From Gnetum montanum (lineage: Eukaryota > Streptophyta > Gnetopsida > Gnetales > Gnetaceae), in assembly GCA_015680685.1 (NCBI GenBank), contig MNCI01030902.1, positions 102,925 through 166,924 of the forward strand: 64,000 bases of DNA, in the 5' to 3' direction. Shown here piece by piece: positions 25,601 through 38,287 of this stretch (its first letter is position 1; every line of letters starts with the position of its first letter). Below the pieces are notes generated by a model. It was not told the DNA's origin. It did not search any database and saw nothing but the letters and a program-made list of their open reading frames with translations. The position numbers and the translations under genes were made by a program.

Positions 25601-26239
25601 GGCTACTACATACAAGCATCTTTGTATGTTAATCACTTATGCACACTGATTGCATGCAGGCAATGCTAAACTTTGCACAAACCATGACCTTTGCATGCAA
25701 TTACACCCCGCATCACTGTATGCAATGCATGGAACTTTCTTCTTCTCGATCTTTCTGAATGTATTTTCCTTTGATATTTCTAGGAAAATATTGCAAATTT
25801 CTAGGCATTCATTGATGGTGCTTAGCCATGCTCTTCCCATTACGATTGGGAAGTTCCCCTTACCGTTGTTTACCTGAATCACTTGGAAGTCAACTGGGTA
25901 CGACCATCCACAAATAGTGGTAACAATGTCTTCCACTAGTCCCAATGGGACAGTGATGGACTAGTTAGCCAACTCTATATGGATGTTGCTCTTTTTCAAT
26001 GGAGGCAGGTTCCAAGCCTTGTACATGTCTTGAGAAACCAAGTTGACACCGGAACCTAAATCCAAAAGAGCCTTGCACAGCGCATTTCCAGCAATTTGTA
26101 AATATATCAAAGGACTCCCAAGATTAGAGAATTTCCTGGAAAGGTGGCTAGCTTTGATCCAATCGATGATAGCATGTGTTAGCATGACCATATGCATTGA
26201 GTGTGGTGGTTGAGTTGAAGGAGGCTTCGAAGTTTTGAT
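22634..26239 (-). pseudogene. pol of element B: protease, RT, RNase H, integrase
   Basis: Minus strand. Protease KALLDLGSGVNLVS (about 26030-26075) retains Asp. RT: FIYPIADSEWVSPL (25097-25140), WRMCIDFRLLNMATFKDQF (25012-25068), FLDGYSGYNQI, MPFGLCNAPETFQ (24805-24845), catalytic VFMDDFS (about 24740-24762). RNase H: MTDASNYALG (about 24285-24315) and HTDHSVI (about 24090-24110). Integrase: HEGPCGGHY zinc finger (about 23640-23665), GIDFMG (about 23438-23458), LILDNGTHF (23255-23283), NNQAEVTNREI with catalytic Glu present (23150-23180), and a C-terminal segment ending KLLVNVQ before the stop at 22634. Frameshifts fall between 25191 and 25637 and between 24016 and 24805; internal stops are present. 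Confidence 0.9.
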
Positions 26240-28722
26240 TGATACTGAGGCATCTAAGGAATTAACTACTTGTGATTGCAAGGGCTTGGTTGGTCTGTTG
26301 GTTCTAAAGAAAGGTCTTTTCTTCATATGGTTATTGGAACCAATAGTAGGTTGAGAGTTAATAGCCCTTGTAGCATTATGTTGCTGCAGCTGGGTAGGGA
26401 TTTCATCTTGCATAGCTGGAGCAGGTGGTAGTGGAGCTATTGGTGGAAGAGATGCGGCTGGATGAGAAGGATGATATGCTTGCAGAATATCACCCCTAGA
26501 AGAGGGAGTCCCATAATACTCATGGGCTTGGTAGTGAGGTTGAGGAGTGACATGACCATTAGGGTCACATGGGGAGATTGGCTTCTGCACGTAATATCCA
26601 TACAGGTTAGGTTATCGATAAGGATAATGTTGCCTTGGTGGTGGTATTCCCCATGATTGTGGACATTGCCACTATTGATATTGCTCAATCAGTTGTGGTG
26701 GAGTTCCACTAGGATAATATGTTAAGTATTGGTGGAACTACCTTAGGTTACCTTGAGCATAAGGTAACCTTCAGGGTGTTTGCCGTTTGTTCAATCATGG
26801 GTTGAGTGCATACATCCCAGACTATTGCAGATGTGAGATTACAGGGCAACATCCCTTAAGATGGTCATATTGACATATTTTACATCCACTATCATTGTCT
26901 GTTTCTAACTCCACAACCTCTTCAATGATGGCAAATTTACCCTTACCCTTGTTACGTGCATGTTCAGCTTCTCTCTCTTTTCTTTTTTCGCGATCACTAC
27001 CTTGCTCTCTAGACTCCTCTATTATTTTAAGAACAGATTGAAATCTATTGTCTAGGGAATCCCACATTTGGTCTACCTTTGCCAATACTTTTGATGTTAA
27101 CTTTTGGATAGGCAACGTTTTCCTATTCACCATCTCTTCGAGTGGTGACTCTTCTTCATCCTCACAAAATCTTACTTCCCTCTTCCAGAGAAAAGGATCT
27201 CAATTATACTCTTATGCACTTTCTCTCTTCTGTAGCTCACCTTCTTCCTTAGAAACTTGCTCTAATAGTCTTTGAATTTGATGGGACCTAAGCTCGGATA
27301 GTCTCCCTTGGGCATAAGTCCCAAGGGTTCTTCTCATTTCATGCCTAAGTCCATCCATGAGATGGTGCAAGTGATCCCTTTGCGAATAACCATGGCCATG
27401 ACAACAATGTAACAGTGCATAGTATCAGCCCATGGTAGCATTTAAGGGTTCATGTCCTCCTTGTTTCTAGCCTTGGATTTGCTTTTGCAAGTTAAACACT
27501 CGGGAGTACAAATGGTACTTGTCATTAAATAGTTCTAACATAGTACTCCACCTATGAATGGATTCTAGTTCTAAAGACCGGTACTAGCTTTCCACTTCTT
27601 TAACTAATGTTCGTGGGAACAACTTAAGTTTTTTCCATTTGTTCTCTATGTTTTGTAAGGCACATGTGTCATGGAATGCTTGTAAATGATTCTGAGGGTC
27701 AGCATTGTATCTCCCTTCAAATTGTGGAATGTTGTTCATATCTAATCTCTTGATCCTACTATCTTTTTGATGCCTTGTTGGAATTCTAATAGCCTCACTT
27801 ATGTCCAACATACTTCGAGTAGCGAGGAGGGGTTCATCGTGATCATCTTGTCCATGGCGTCTATGATGCCTACGTTGTTCCCTACTCTCCCTTCTTCTAT
27901 GGCGTGACTCTCTAGAGTGCCCTCATCCCCTTTTCTAGCTATTTCATCTATGACTTCCACTTTGTCTACCTTTATCCCCATGGTCTTTTTCTTTATGACT
28001 ATGTCCAAATATTCAAGGAGAGGACGAAGGAGATGATGAAGGTGCAGAAGAAGGAGAATCATCACCATAATGGTGTTTGCTACCTTCTCTTCTGCGGTCT
28101 CAACCCCGATCGCAATTGCGATCAAAATATCCACATTTATCATGTGTCCATGTTCCTTTTTCAAACCCTTTGTGCCCGTGGGTATCAGAACCTGGGTTAT
28201 GAATAGTGGAATGAAGGTTCTGATACACAACCCCTTGACCAAAGTCAAGGGGAGGAACATCATTATGTGGGTGACTACCTAAGGCAGGTTCACCACCCTC
28301 ATTTTTGCTTAAGACATGTGGGACATCTGCGACCACTTACCCTTCAAAGACTTATGATGTCTCTCCTGTTGCAAATCCCTTTGACATTGTGCCTCCGTGG
28401 GATGGTATTCTCTCAAGTCATGGTCTTGCACAACGTATTCTACATGTAAGTGTGGCATGCCAATTCATGTGAGAGCACGAAGAAGCATGCTTGGGACTAA
28501 ATGATCAAGAGGTAACACTATGTTACCTTCTAAGTCTCACCAACATAGTTGTTCATTTTGATGGAGGATAAAGGTGAAGTTTGGTATATACTCATCAGGA
28601 TGAATATATACCACTCAAACTTGTTGAGGAACTAGCAGATCAATGTCATGTGTATTACACTATTGACTGTTTCCTGTTTCAAACCTAGGCAATGAGGTGC
28701 TTGCGTACAAAGAAGGAGACAT
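26240..28722 (-). pseudogene. gag of element B
   Basis: ATG at 28722 (minus) opens MSPSLYAST. The N-terminal part corresponds to that of A (VVYIHPDEYIPNFTFIL). Then come a Ser/Arg/His-rich region (about 27900-28300), LLATRSMLDI and NNIPQFEGRYNADPQNHLQAF (27660-27830), and KLKLFPRTLVKE (27590-27630). After a coiled stretch, the zinc knuckle GCKICQYDHLKGCC (26840-26885) fits CX2CX3HX4C. The Pro/Gln-rich tail and protease continue in one open frame (25961-26590). One frameshift falls between 28722 and 27811. Confidence 0.82.
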
Positions 28723-28839
28723 ACTTGTCTGTTCAGTGTGCAATGTATTATTGTTTATTATTTTCTCAACCAACCTTAAGGGTTCATTCCAATGATGTGA
28801 ATGATTTCCTATGTTCTAGTTAGCACACAAACAACTAAG

Positions 28840-28857
28840 TCCCCGGCAATGACACTA
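28840..28857 (-). promoter_or_regulatory. primer-binding site of B, tRNA-Asp type
   Basis: Plus-strand TCCCCGGCAATGACACTA matches the tRNA-Asp 3' end TCCCCGGCAACGGCGCCA at 14 of 18 bases; all four changes are C/T or G/A transitions. Confidence 0.78.
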
Positions 28858-28858
28858 A

Positions 28859-29811
28859 TGATGAGTAGCGAGGTACCCCTACGCTCAACCATACGAATAC
28901 GAGCATTTCACGCATAATCCAATCGAATTCCAAGGACTAAGTGCTTATGCACCCTTGTGGAACAAGGATGGGTTGGTTGATCATTGTTTTCCCAAGCTTA
29001 CCTATATGTCACGATTGTATGGTCAAGTAAGCTTGAGGCATATGATTTTTATAGCTTTTATGTTTTTATGTCCTACGCTAGTAGGGAAGGAGAGAGGTAA
29101 CTAAGTGACTAATTTAACTTAACTACTCATTAACTAATTTCTAACTAATCCTAACACCAGCGTCCGTTCCCACTTGTCATACACATCCTAAACCAATGCA
29201 ACATTGCTGGGATTACCAAACACTAATTATTATTGGGTTACCAAGCATTACACGCATGCTCAAAGTGGTCATGCTTGTATAATTTGATGATTTGCTTAAT
29301 TGAGCAAAATGAATTGTTGCACTAATAACAAAAATGTAAAGTGCATAAAATAAAATAAATGCAAAATAAAATAAAATAAAATAAATGCATAAGAAAACAA
29401 ATCTCAAGTGCTGCAAGGATGAATCAAAGAGCTCGTCTTTATTGCCGTACACAAGGTATGCTTAGGTACACAATGCTTGAATAAAGATTCGTCCACACTT
29501 AGACCTCCTGCTGTGAGCACTTGGAAAATACTCTAACTTTTAAACAAACTACAAGAGTTTCGCTACTTAACTGCTAAAAGAGTTCCCTTCAATTGTGCAC
29601 CTGGGCACTGTATTTATAGACTTGGGAGCAACTACTCTAATAATTAGAGTAACCGCTCTAATAATTAGAATAACTACTAAAGCAACCACTAGAGTAACCA
29701 CTCTAATAATTAGAATAAACAGCTAGAGTAACTGCTCTAATAATTAGAATAAACTGCTAGAGTAACTGCTCTAATAATTAGAATAAATTGCTAAAGTAAC
29801 CACTCTCATCA
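28859..29811 (-). repeat. 5' LTR of element B
   Basis: Plus strand starts TGATGAGTAGCGAGGTACC and ends CACTCTCATCA. It aligns closely with 19630-20626 throughout, including the AAAAT microsatellite (29345-29385) and the CACTTAGACCTCCTGCTGTG block. It has five palindrome units, one fewer than the 3' LTR. Confidence 0.9.
29611..29805 (-). promoter_or_regulatory. LTR promoter of B (5' copy): five TCTAATAATTAGA palindromes plus TATA
   Basis: Plus-strand TATTTATA at 29611-29618 is the TATA box in element sense. Five TCTAATAATTAGA palindromes lie at about 29635-29790. This copy would drive transcription of B. Confidence 0.75.
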
Positions 29812-30680
29812 AATGCAGTCTCTTCTTCATTAATGCAACTTTAATAAATTGGTGACTTGTGTAGTTTTCGGAATTGGGAAGGAATCAAAGATTTGGACAG
29901 GGTGTGGCTTCAAAGGGATGCAGTATTCTTTGTGTTTTTCTATTTTCTTGTGTGCAAGTGTTCTCGTAAGCTTCTCACCGTTTCGCGTCATTTCATAATA
30001 GGAAGTCAAATAAGTCCTTGCATGGTGTGGTCCTCATCACAAAAGAGAAAGAGAGAGAGAGAGATGAGGATTCAAAGCACACCCTTTGGACATAATAAAT
30101 GCAAAAAATGCATGGGTCTTTGCATGGTGTGATTCCTATCCAAAAAAAAACATGGGAATTCAAAGCACACCTCTTAGACTAAATAAAAGGGCTACAAACA
30201 CTGGTTATGAGATTTGTCTTGTCTCCTCTAACTAAGGCCCTTTCTCACTTCCTAACTTCACTCCAATTTGGAACAGTGGTTGTTTTGTGGGAGCATTCTT
30301 GTGTCTAAAGGGATGGACTAGCCTTAGAATGTCGATGCAAAGTCACTGAAAATGGTTGGTTTTGCTCTAAACTGAGGATGCATCCTACCAAGTCATTTAA
30401 TCACAAACTCCATAAGGGACTACATGTGACCATAATTAGGAACTCCATCCCACTCTCTTTGTCATCCATCTATGCTTTTCATGCCTCACCTCACTACCGG
30501 TTTCATGTTTTGATTCAATATTCTAGGTTGATGTGTTAGGTTTCTCAATCAGTTACTTTTGGATTTTTGTACTTAACTTTTTGTAATCATTAATCATCCA
30601 TGGTGTCCACAAACTCCTTGGTTTGAAATTATGCAAGGGCATAAAAAGCCTATGCCTGTTACAATTAAATTCTTTTTATT
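29812..30680 (+). mobile_element. element A, 3' remainder after the nested insertion
   Basis: Continues the noncoding region of A. TTCAAAGCACACCTCTTAGAC (30160-30180) and CTCTAACTAAGGCCCTTTCT (30225-30245) match the reverse complement of B at 21930-21960 and 21835-21860. Weaker similarity continues to GCAAGGGCATAAAAAGCC (30632-30650). No polypurine tract or 3' LTR follows, so the 3' end of A is deleted. A GA microsatellite lies at 30043-30063. Confidence 0.7.
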
Positions 30681-32039
30681 TATCCCATCCAAGTCATCCA
30701 ACTGTACACACCTTCACAACTATTTGTAGTGAACTCCTTTTTATTGTTGTGAATACTCTCTTTCTAGTAGTCCTTGTGTTAAGCTTTTTTTGAACTATAT
30801 GGATCACTTCTCTTACTGAACCCATTCATCAATCTTTCCACTAACAATATCAAGCAACCAATCTATCACAATCACAACATGGCTAAATAAAATCACCAGC
30901 AAGATAAGGTATTTAACCATTATCTATTGCACTATATATACTAATCCTTGGTTTTGTTCATTGAGTTCATACTTATGTTCACGCTTTTGCTTCCAAAATG
31001 CACCATACATGAAAATTTTATGGGATTCACAAATCCTCAACACATAGCTAGCAATTAATTTTCTTCTCTTCATTCTTCAAAATATCAATTGGAAAGTAAG
31101 GTTAAACACCTATGTAACAATCCCTAAAATTGAAAAGTTTTAATTTACATGTTTTTGATAGTTTGTCCTTTTAATTTTTTGCTTATTATTAATGTTTGTT
31201 AGGGTCCAACACCTCCCCTCCCCAAAAAATAAATAAATAAATAACTCAAGAAGCCATCCATTTAAGTTGTTATTTATTGTTTGAACTTCTATTGTATAAT
31301 ATAATCCCTGTTGCAATTGTTGTGGTTGATAAATATGTATGCAATAAGCAAAGGGAAGCAAATTGATGCGCCGCCATAGATATTTGAAATCCTTCTGGAA
31401 GATCGTACCAATTTGTTCTCATCTTTCATCCCTTAAATCTTTGACTTATTGTTTTACTTGGTCTGTATGGAGATTTACACAACCACCTTAGATCAATTCG
31501 AAAAATGAATTTCCAATGGAAACTCTAGTATAATTACCCAAAAATTCGGTTTAATAGGTTACCAAGATTTTTAAGTGAACTAGTATTGTCATCTTATTCT
31601 GATTTCATACAGATAACAAGGATATGATATGATTATTTGAAAGTACTTCATATAGTGGGCATACAAGCTGGCCATGAAGCCGAAAATGACAATACGACTT
31701 AACAAATTATGCTATAAATTTATAGAGGAAAGAAGACGACTAAGATTTCCTCCTCTTTCACTGCTAGCAGACCCAACTACATATATGAAATTCCGAATTT
31801 TTGAAACAAGTACCAATGAGAGGAAAAAGTGTTACTGGTATTTTATGGGAAAGAATAAGAGAAACAAGTCACGATATTCCATCTTGAAAATTTCTACAGC
31901 ATTTTGACGAAGACAAAATTTGAGAATTGTTCTATTGCAAATAATCCAACAAGAAGGAAGGTAGAAATCTCATATCCACTTCCTCTATTGATGTCAAAAT
32001 CAGCCTACACAGAATCTTCTCTAAACAATACGCTGTAAT
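30681..32039. other. intergenic sequence and probable 3' UTR of the QWRF gene
   Basis: No element ends or coding motifs. An AAAT microsatellite lies at 31227-31243. The part next to 32040 should contain the 3' UTR of the minus-strand gene; I cannot place the poly(A) site. Confidence 0.45.
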
Positions 32040-35000
32040 TTAATTAATGTCTGCACCATTTTCAGTTGCTCCACTGAAACAATTCCCTCTGTCTTGTTTG
32101 ACTTGAATTAATTGTGCCATCAAACTGAATTCACGTGTCTGAAAACAAACATAAAATATTATATACCATTTGGAAGGAAGCTTCAAATGGTGGTTGATCT
32201 TATAGAAATTCAGCCTCACCAGTAACAAGTCTGCAGTTGTAAGCATATCACCGCACTCATCTATCAACAATCTTTCTTGTGCAACAACATGTGCCAACTC
32301 AGAACAAAAAGTGTTTGTCTTCTCTACCTACAGCGAACAAAGGATAAATATACAGAATGATCACGTACAATCCAATTTGAAAAGGTTAGGAGTAATCCAC
32401 TATAAACTAATACTAAAATGTGCACCATAAGAAACTTTTTTGGGATATGAATAAAATATTTACCCTGGGGAATACTGGATCAATGTATGAACTCAATGAT
32501 TGCATAACTTCGGCAGCAGAATCAAAGGCCTCCTTTAACAGCTGAGCATCAACCTGCAACGTTTAACACAGTTATTAATCATATTAACACGAGTCATATT
32601 CAAAGATCTTTTTAACATGGAAAAAGGTTTTACAAATGACCTGTGAAATGAAAAGAACTAAGCAACATACCCTTGCACCATCTGTAACTGGTAGCCGTAC
32701 TGCAGCTGCTTGAAGATACTTAATAAGCTCAGAAACAAACCCAGAATGGTCCGTCTGTAATAATTCAAAATCTTCCAGCATTCTCAACTGTAAAAAATGC
32801 AATAGCATCTTATTAAAAGAAATGACTAGGTACTGTTAAATTAGTTGTCATGACATAGAAGCCGATCACAATACAAACTTACTTTAGTTAAGTGTTCATT
32901 TCTCACACTAAGAGTTCTACACTGGACTTTTAGAATCCATAAAGTACAAATCATCACAATATACAATTGCATGATGAATTTAAAGTTTAGTAGCTGAAGA
33001 AGAGGAAAAATTGCTAAAAGCAATTAAGGATGAAGAAATGCTTCTAGTTATCACATAATATAAAAAGGTAGATCCATGCTCTTTTTAATTGGGGTTGGAG
33101 CAGGCAACTAATAAAAAAATCGGTTGCCTTTTGTAAGGTAAAATTGGCAAACTCAGTAGTTGAATTTTTTACCATTTTGAAGAATAAAAGCTTGATGAAC
33201 TGAGCTTACACTATAACAGGGCATGAGTTGGATCATAATATATCAGTACTAATATTTGCACTGGCAACAGAGGAGTTTTGGTAAACTGCAACTGTTGACC
33301 TTGCATTACTTTAAAAAAAAATTTGGTACATGTGCCAAAATTCTGTTTTTCTTAAATAAACCTTTGATATTGTATCCCATAATTTGACACATTGTTCTAT
33401 TATCAACCACACTTATACATGTAACACCAAACATGCTAACATTTATCAACATAGCCATCGAGCAGCAATAAAATATGTTTAAGATATCCTATATGCTTGA
33501 AATTTACGTTCACATGATGCATCAAAACAACTCCACCATACACGATCATTAAAAGCCATAGAAACATTAATTTTTTACTTTGAAAAGAAAGTTACATAGA
33601 GCAATCTAAAACCACAGAGAAAATGAATTAGATAATAATTGAAAGATATAGTTCTTCAAATACTACTACAAATAGGATAATATATGTTGTTTCTGTTCTT
33701 CCTAAATATCAAAAAATTATAATAATAAAGTTCTTTAAACAAAACTGGAGTTAACACATAGTTTTACAAAGACGAACAAATAATGCATACCTGTTTACTG
33801 AGGATAGAATTTAGAATGCAAGCATGTTTTGCTTGCTGCAGTTCTACCTTCTTCCTTACAACTGAATCAGAAAGTTCTGAAATTCTACACATCGCGTTGT
33901 AGAGCAATTTCTGTTTGATGCCAAGTCATAAAATAAAAATCGTGTTAGTTACGCCCTAAAATACATGTTTTTGAAAACTGAACATCAAGGTAAAAATTTT
34001 AACTATAAAAGTTAGAAAACTATAAAGAAAATTACCCTGCTATTTGGTCATTTATTATGATTTCCTTTCACGTTTCTCATGTTGAACAAGAAGTATTATC
34101 CAAAGAACAACAATGGAACCAAGTTTCATGAATGAAAAAAATTTCGAGTTAAAGAGCCATCCATGGGTGCTTAGGCATGTAAACCTCAAGAGAGAATCAA
34201 TGCATTAATCAAATTTTAGGATGGATTCAAAAACACAAAAAACTTCTGAACTGATTCTCTCGGACGAGTAACCCACTCAACCCCCACCCCCCAATCTTAA
34301 CATAGTAAATAAAGTTTCTCTTTCAGTACATCATGACATCATTATCCTTAATCTATGCAAGAATTATTCTGCAATCATGTCAAAAGACTCCAACACTGCA
34401 CATAAATAAATACTCCTATGATTGAACGGCATTGGCAACTGAAATCTGTTTTGATGTTCAAGATCAGCAACATAACATGACAGTAGTGTTCTTGAAAGAC
34501 ATCAACTCTGCTTACCTGTTTTGACATGCATTGGTTATTAGGCAATTAAACAACAAACGATTACATCAACTGCACTCATATTTAGCATACTTAGTGTGTG
34601 TTCTGAATTACAAGTAATGCATTATCTATATCTAAAAGATTATGCATAATAGGTCTGCTGTATTGAAGTCCCCCCTAACCTTAAGTTGTCAACAAGTTCC
34701 AAAGTTCAACTATTTTTGAAAAAGAGTACGACTTTTGAAAACATTTCTATTCCAAGTAACTATCCGAACGCTGATATATTCTACGCCAACCATTTTATAG
34801 TATTAGAAAATTAAAATACAGGAAACCTTGCAACATGATTCAATCGCTTCATCTTTATGGTTTATACTAACAAAGATTCCAGCCACGGGTCAGCAAAGAC
34901 AAACAGAGATCAAAATTGGAATCCAGGACATGTAAAATGGCCCTTACTTAGGGGTGTGACAAGTGCATAACATAACATATATCATCTATCCATATACATA

Positions 35001-37588
35001 TTTCAGGACACAGGATAGAAGGTAAAAAATAAAAGCAGTTAACCAACACTCCCATTAACGTTTACTGTTCACTATCTTTCTCTACAACGTTAATTGCATA
35101 GTTAAATCTGCATTGCATAACTCTGATAATTGTTTATTTGCTACAGAGTTTTTGTGTGTCCAATGCCATGATTCCAATCTCTGATGATAACAATTATTGC
35201 AATGTGAATAAATAAGCTATATTTCATTCATCATTCATAGAGCATAGTTATATCTCAAGGATGTACGTCACACGTCTTAACCGATGAGATACACCTCACT
35301 AATGTTTATCCTAATATTATAAGAAAGTAGCCATGTCATATGATAAAATGCAGATTAATTCAAGTACATTTGAAATTCTACTACTAAATTAATTTTAGCT
35401 GATGTTTAAATTGATTTCTCTGAGCTTTCTTTGTGTACATACTACTGTTCCATACGCAATTCTTTTCGTAGGCAATGCAAGATGTCGGTAATGTTGATAT
35501 ATGATATAAGGACTATATTTTTTTTATAGGTAGCCAAAACTAACAAATGAGATCATGAAAACTCCAAATGTTAATTAAGACATGTATGCCTTCGTCAGAA
35601 CTTACATCAAAAGTTCAGCCCAAAAATCTCAAAAAAAAAGAAACTATACTCACGCCAAAAACATAAACAGTGAGTTTCCATTTTAAAGGAAAAAGCTATC
35701 ATTGTTGCCTTTGTATCTACAGTGACTGTGGAACTGAAACTGATGTTTTGCGTTACCACATCTCTTTCTAGAATTTAACTGTTGCTTAGCATAAGTCGCT
35801 AATATGAATTGACTAAGGACTTGCATCGCAAGTTTTCTTAACAAACTACACCTCATTAATTTATCAATGGATGGAATTAAACCGAGTTGCAAGGCTACCA
35901 CAGTCACAATTATCAATTCGCCACCTAAAAGATTGTAGGGACATCAGGAAGTGAACATATAAATTCCAGTTATATCATAACGTACTAAAGAATCTGAATT
36001 TTTAATACTACATGAACTTGGAAGCGAAACATACCTGAGCTGTCAGAGTTTGTATGTTAGTAGCAGCTGCAGCCTTTGCATTAACAAAGCGCCACTGCAA
36101 CATCCGATTATAGAGCATCCGTAGCTGATGAGATGTCTCTGCCTGATTCATCACCATCCCTGTTCCTAGTTTCAGTTTTGGGGCATCACTTTTTAAGTAA
36201 GTGCTGGTATTCAGTTCATTGCCAGGATTACCTTTCTGAGGTAAGATTTGACCTTGCAAATGTTCTCTTCGATCAACAGGACTCAGGGACCTTGAATGAC
36301 TTAGCATCCTAAATTGATGGGGAGCAGCGGGAAATTGATATGCCCCATTCCGGGGTTTGCACATAAGATTCAGATACTCAGATGACTTTGGCATTGCATC
36401 CCCATGATTGTTGCCCTTGTGGCTGAACTTAGAAGGCACACTGAACTCTGCATCAGAGGATTTCCTGATCTTGGACATGGCATCCTGCAAAAAACGTGCA
36501 GCCACAATTGTTCCAGCCTTCCTGGGTAACCTTGCCTTGCCAGATGCATTGCTAACCGTGGCAACAGAACAAACACTTTCAGTGTCAGAGGAGGGATCAT
36601 TAAGTTTATCAGTTTCCTCTAATAAGCCTTCTGCCTCTGATTCATTATTGTTCAACTTGGAACAATGCTGCTTCTGCTCTTGCTCTTGTTGTTGCTGCCC
36701 ACCATCATCAACAGTGGAACTGAACTTATTATCCACAGTCCTTGCCTGTAAAGACTCTGATCTTGATATCCTGGAAGTAGTTACAGTACCCCGTCCATCT
36801 CCAAATGCAGAAGATTTTGGAACAGCAGGTGTTTCCATAATCCTGTTACTGGATGATGGCACTTTAGATGTCCGGATCTGAGGCTGAGGCCTTTCCATGG
36901 CATCCATGCTCTTCATCATTTCGGCTCCTAACAACCTCACATTGGCGGCTTGAGGTCGAACCAACCGATCCTGCTTGGAGAGCTTTTCATTAGGTCTGGC
37001 ATTTTCAGAGTACTCCACATCCTTTTCCTTAAACCCTAATTTCTGTTTCTCTGTTCCTCCTTTGCATTCCAAGTCCAAAGGATAGGAAACATTATCTTCA
37101 TTTTCGCTGTTACCCTTCGCATTTGGGATGGGGATGTTGGCCAAAACATGGCTGGAATAATCCAGATTCCTTGCCGCAGGGGGTGGTGGCATTTCAGGCC
37201 TTGCACGCTTGGACACAGCCTCATAATCAATGCTGCTGCTGCCCAGGAAGCGAGGATGATGAACAAGAGAACCTCTTCTGCTTGGATGCACCATTGATCG
37301 TTCAGAAGGCATTAATCTCTCATCTGGAGATCCACTGCTATATTTCTTGACAGTGGTAGAAATCCCCAATTTGTACCTGGAGCTAACCTCTCTTGCTCTC
37401 TGCCTGCGTCGTACAGCATTATTGTTGTTATTTTTCTGCTCTTTTGCATTTTCTTCAGAATCATTCTGTGCACTATTATTACTATTCTGCTCTTTTGCGT
37501 TTTCATCTAAATTTTTCTGGTTTTCTTCCGAGTCGGAGGAGCATGGATCTGCTGCTGGCTGAGTCATGTTACCTTCAAAATCGAGCAT
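32040..37588 (-). CDS. QWRF motif-containing (DUF566) microtubule-associated protein, AUG8/EDE1-like
   Basis: Six coding exons on the minus strand: 37588-36035, 33910-33791, 32787-32671, 32553-32464, 32327-32220 and 32138-32040. All introns are GT-AG, all phase 0 (2124, 1003, 117, 136 and 81 bp), giving 695 residues. An in-frame TGA lies three codons before ATG 37588, which fixes the start; MTQPA seven codons on is the alternative. The first exon is disordered: an acidic Asn/Gln-rich start with a near-duplicated ENAKEQ stretch (residues 28-57), RRRQRAREVSSR (60-71), a Gln/Glu run (298-308) and ARFLQD (364-369). The QWRF motif is at 498-501, followed by a helical, coiled-coil-like C-terminal domain spread over the five small exons (LRLPV-like block VRLPVTDGA). 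Family knowledge: QWRF proteins bind microtubules, and AUG8 is an augmin subunit. The exact paralogue is uncertain. It appears intact and has no element inside its exons. Confidence 0.92.
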
Positions 37589-38160
37589 TTTTAGTCACTT
37601 GACCCTTTTCTGCTTCCAGGCCCTTGGAGCAGACCCTTACCTATGCTCAAGTCGATGCGGAACTCAAACAACCATTTTAGATGAAAAATCTTTCAACTCT
37701 CTGCGATACTCCTCACTGAATCTACTTTCCCTCCGTTTTCCGATTCAAACTTGATAACTCACTCTTCCATCAAATGTAGAATTCCGTCGGTTCTGAAGCA
37801 AACAACTGCATCGAATACCATCAAATTCTATGCAAAGAAAGAGAACAACTTGCTAAAAACAACAAGATTTCGTCTGCAAAACAAGAACAAAAAACCATAG
37901 AAGATAGTAGAACCAACCTAAATGAACGGCGTTGCAGAAAGAAATGCTGCCTTTAATGAAGCTTTGGATTCTATGAATTTCTAAAGTTATTGATGCTTCT
38001 GTCTCGTGGGCTGCTGCGCAAATTCAGGAAAACATGGAAGGCGCGGGGCCGCATTTCAACTACCGAATCCAAGAGAGCATCTGCTGTGCATTTGAAACCC
38101 TTTGCTGTATTTGCAAAATTTTGAAATTCCTACCGCCGGGAGAGATGTAAACCAAAAATT
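37589..38160 (-). promoter_or_regulatory. probable 5' UTR and proximal promoter of the QWRF gene
   Basis: Upstream of ATG 37588, moderately GC-rich between 37960 and 38110, unlike the surroundings. The transcription start is not identifiable by eye. No clear TATA box and no upstream ORF of note. Confidence 0.4.
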
Positions 38161-38287
38161 TTTATCAGGCAATGCTTACTTGACGGTTTTTTAAAAACAA
38201 CAGGAAACAAAGTTTTATTTCAAAATGTAAACGTTTTTTTGGCGGAGAGGCCAACTCGTCTCCCAAGATAGGGGGAGGGGAAGTGCA

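Larger units (their letters stand above)
19630..29811 (-). mobile_element. element B, Athila-like Ty3/gypsy retrotransposon, nested in A
   Basis: Full-length copy on the minus strand: 3' LTR 19630-20626, polypurine tract, noncoding 3' region, integrase, RNase H, RT, protease, gag, primer site and 5' LTR 28859-29811. The flanks are CATGC on the left and AATGC on the right, a 5-bp target duplication with one change. Sequence of A resumes right after it. It is of the same family as A (pol and LTR R/U5 align) but in opposite orientation. It is less decayed than A but still has stops and at least three frameshifts. Confidence 0.9.

Noticed and set aside
36408-36881. Plus-strand ORF of 157 residues
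   Set aside because: Lies antisense inside the first QWRF exon, whose minus-strand frame has clear family motifs.
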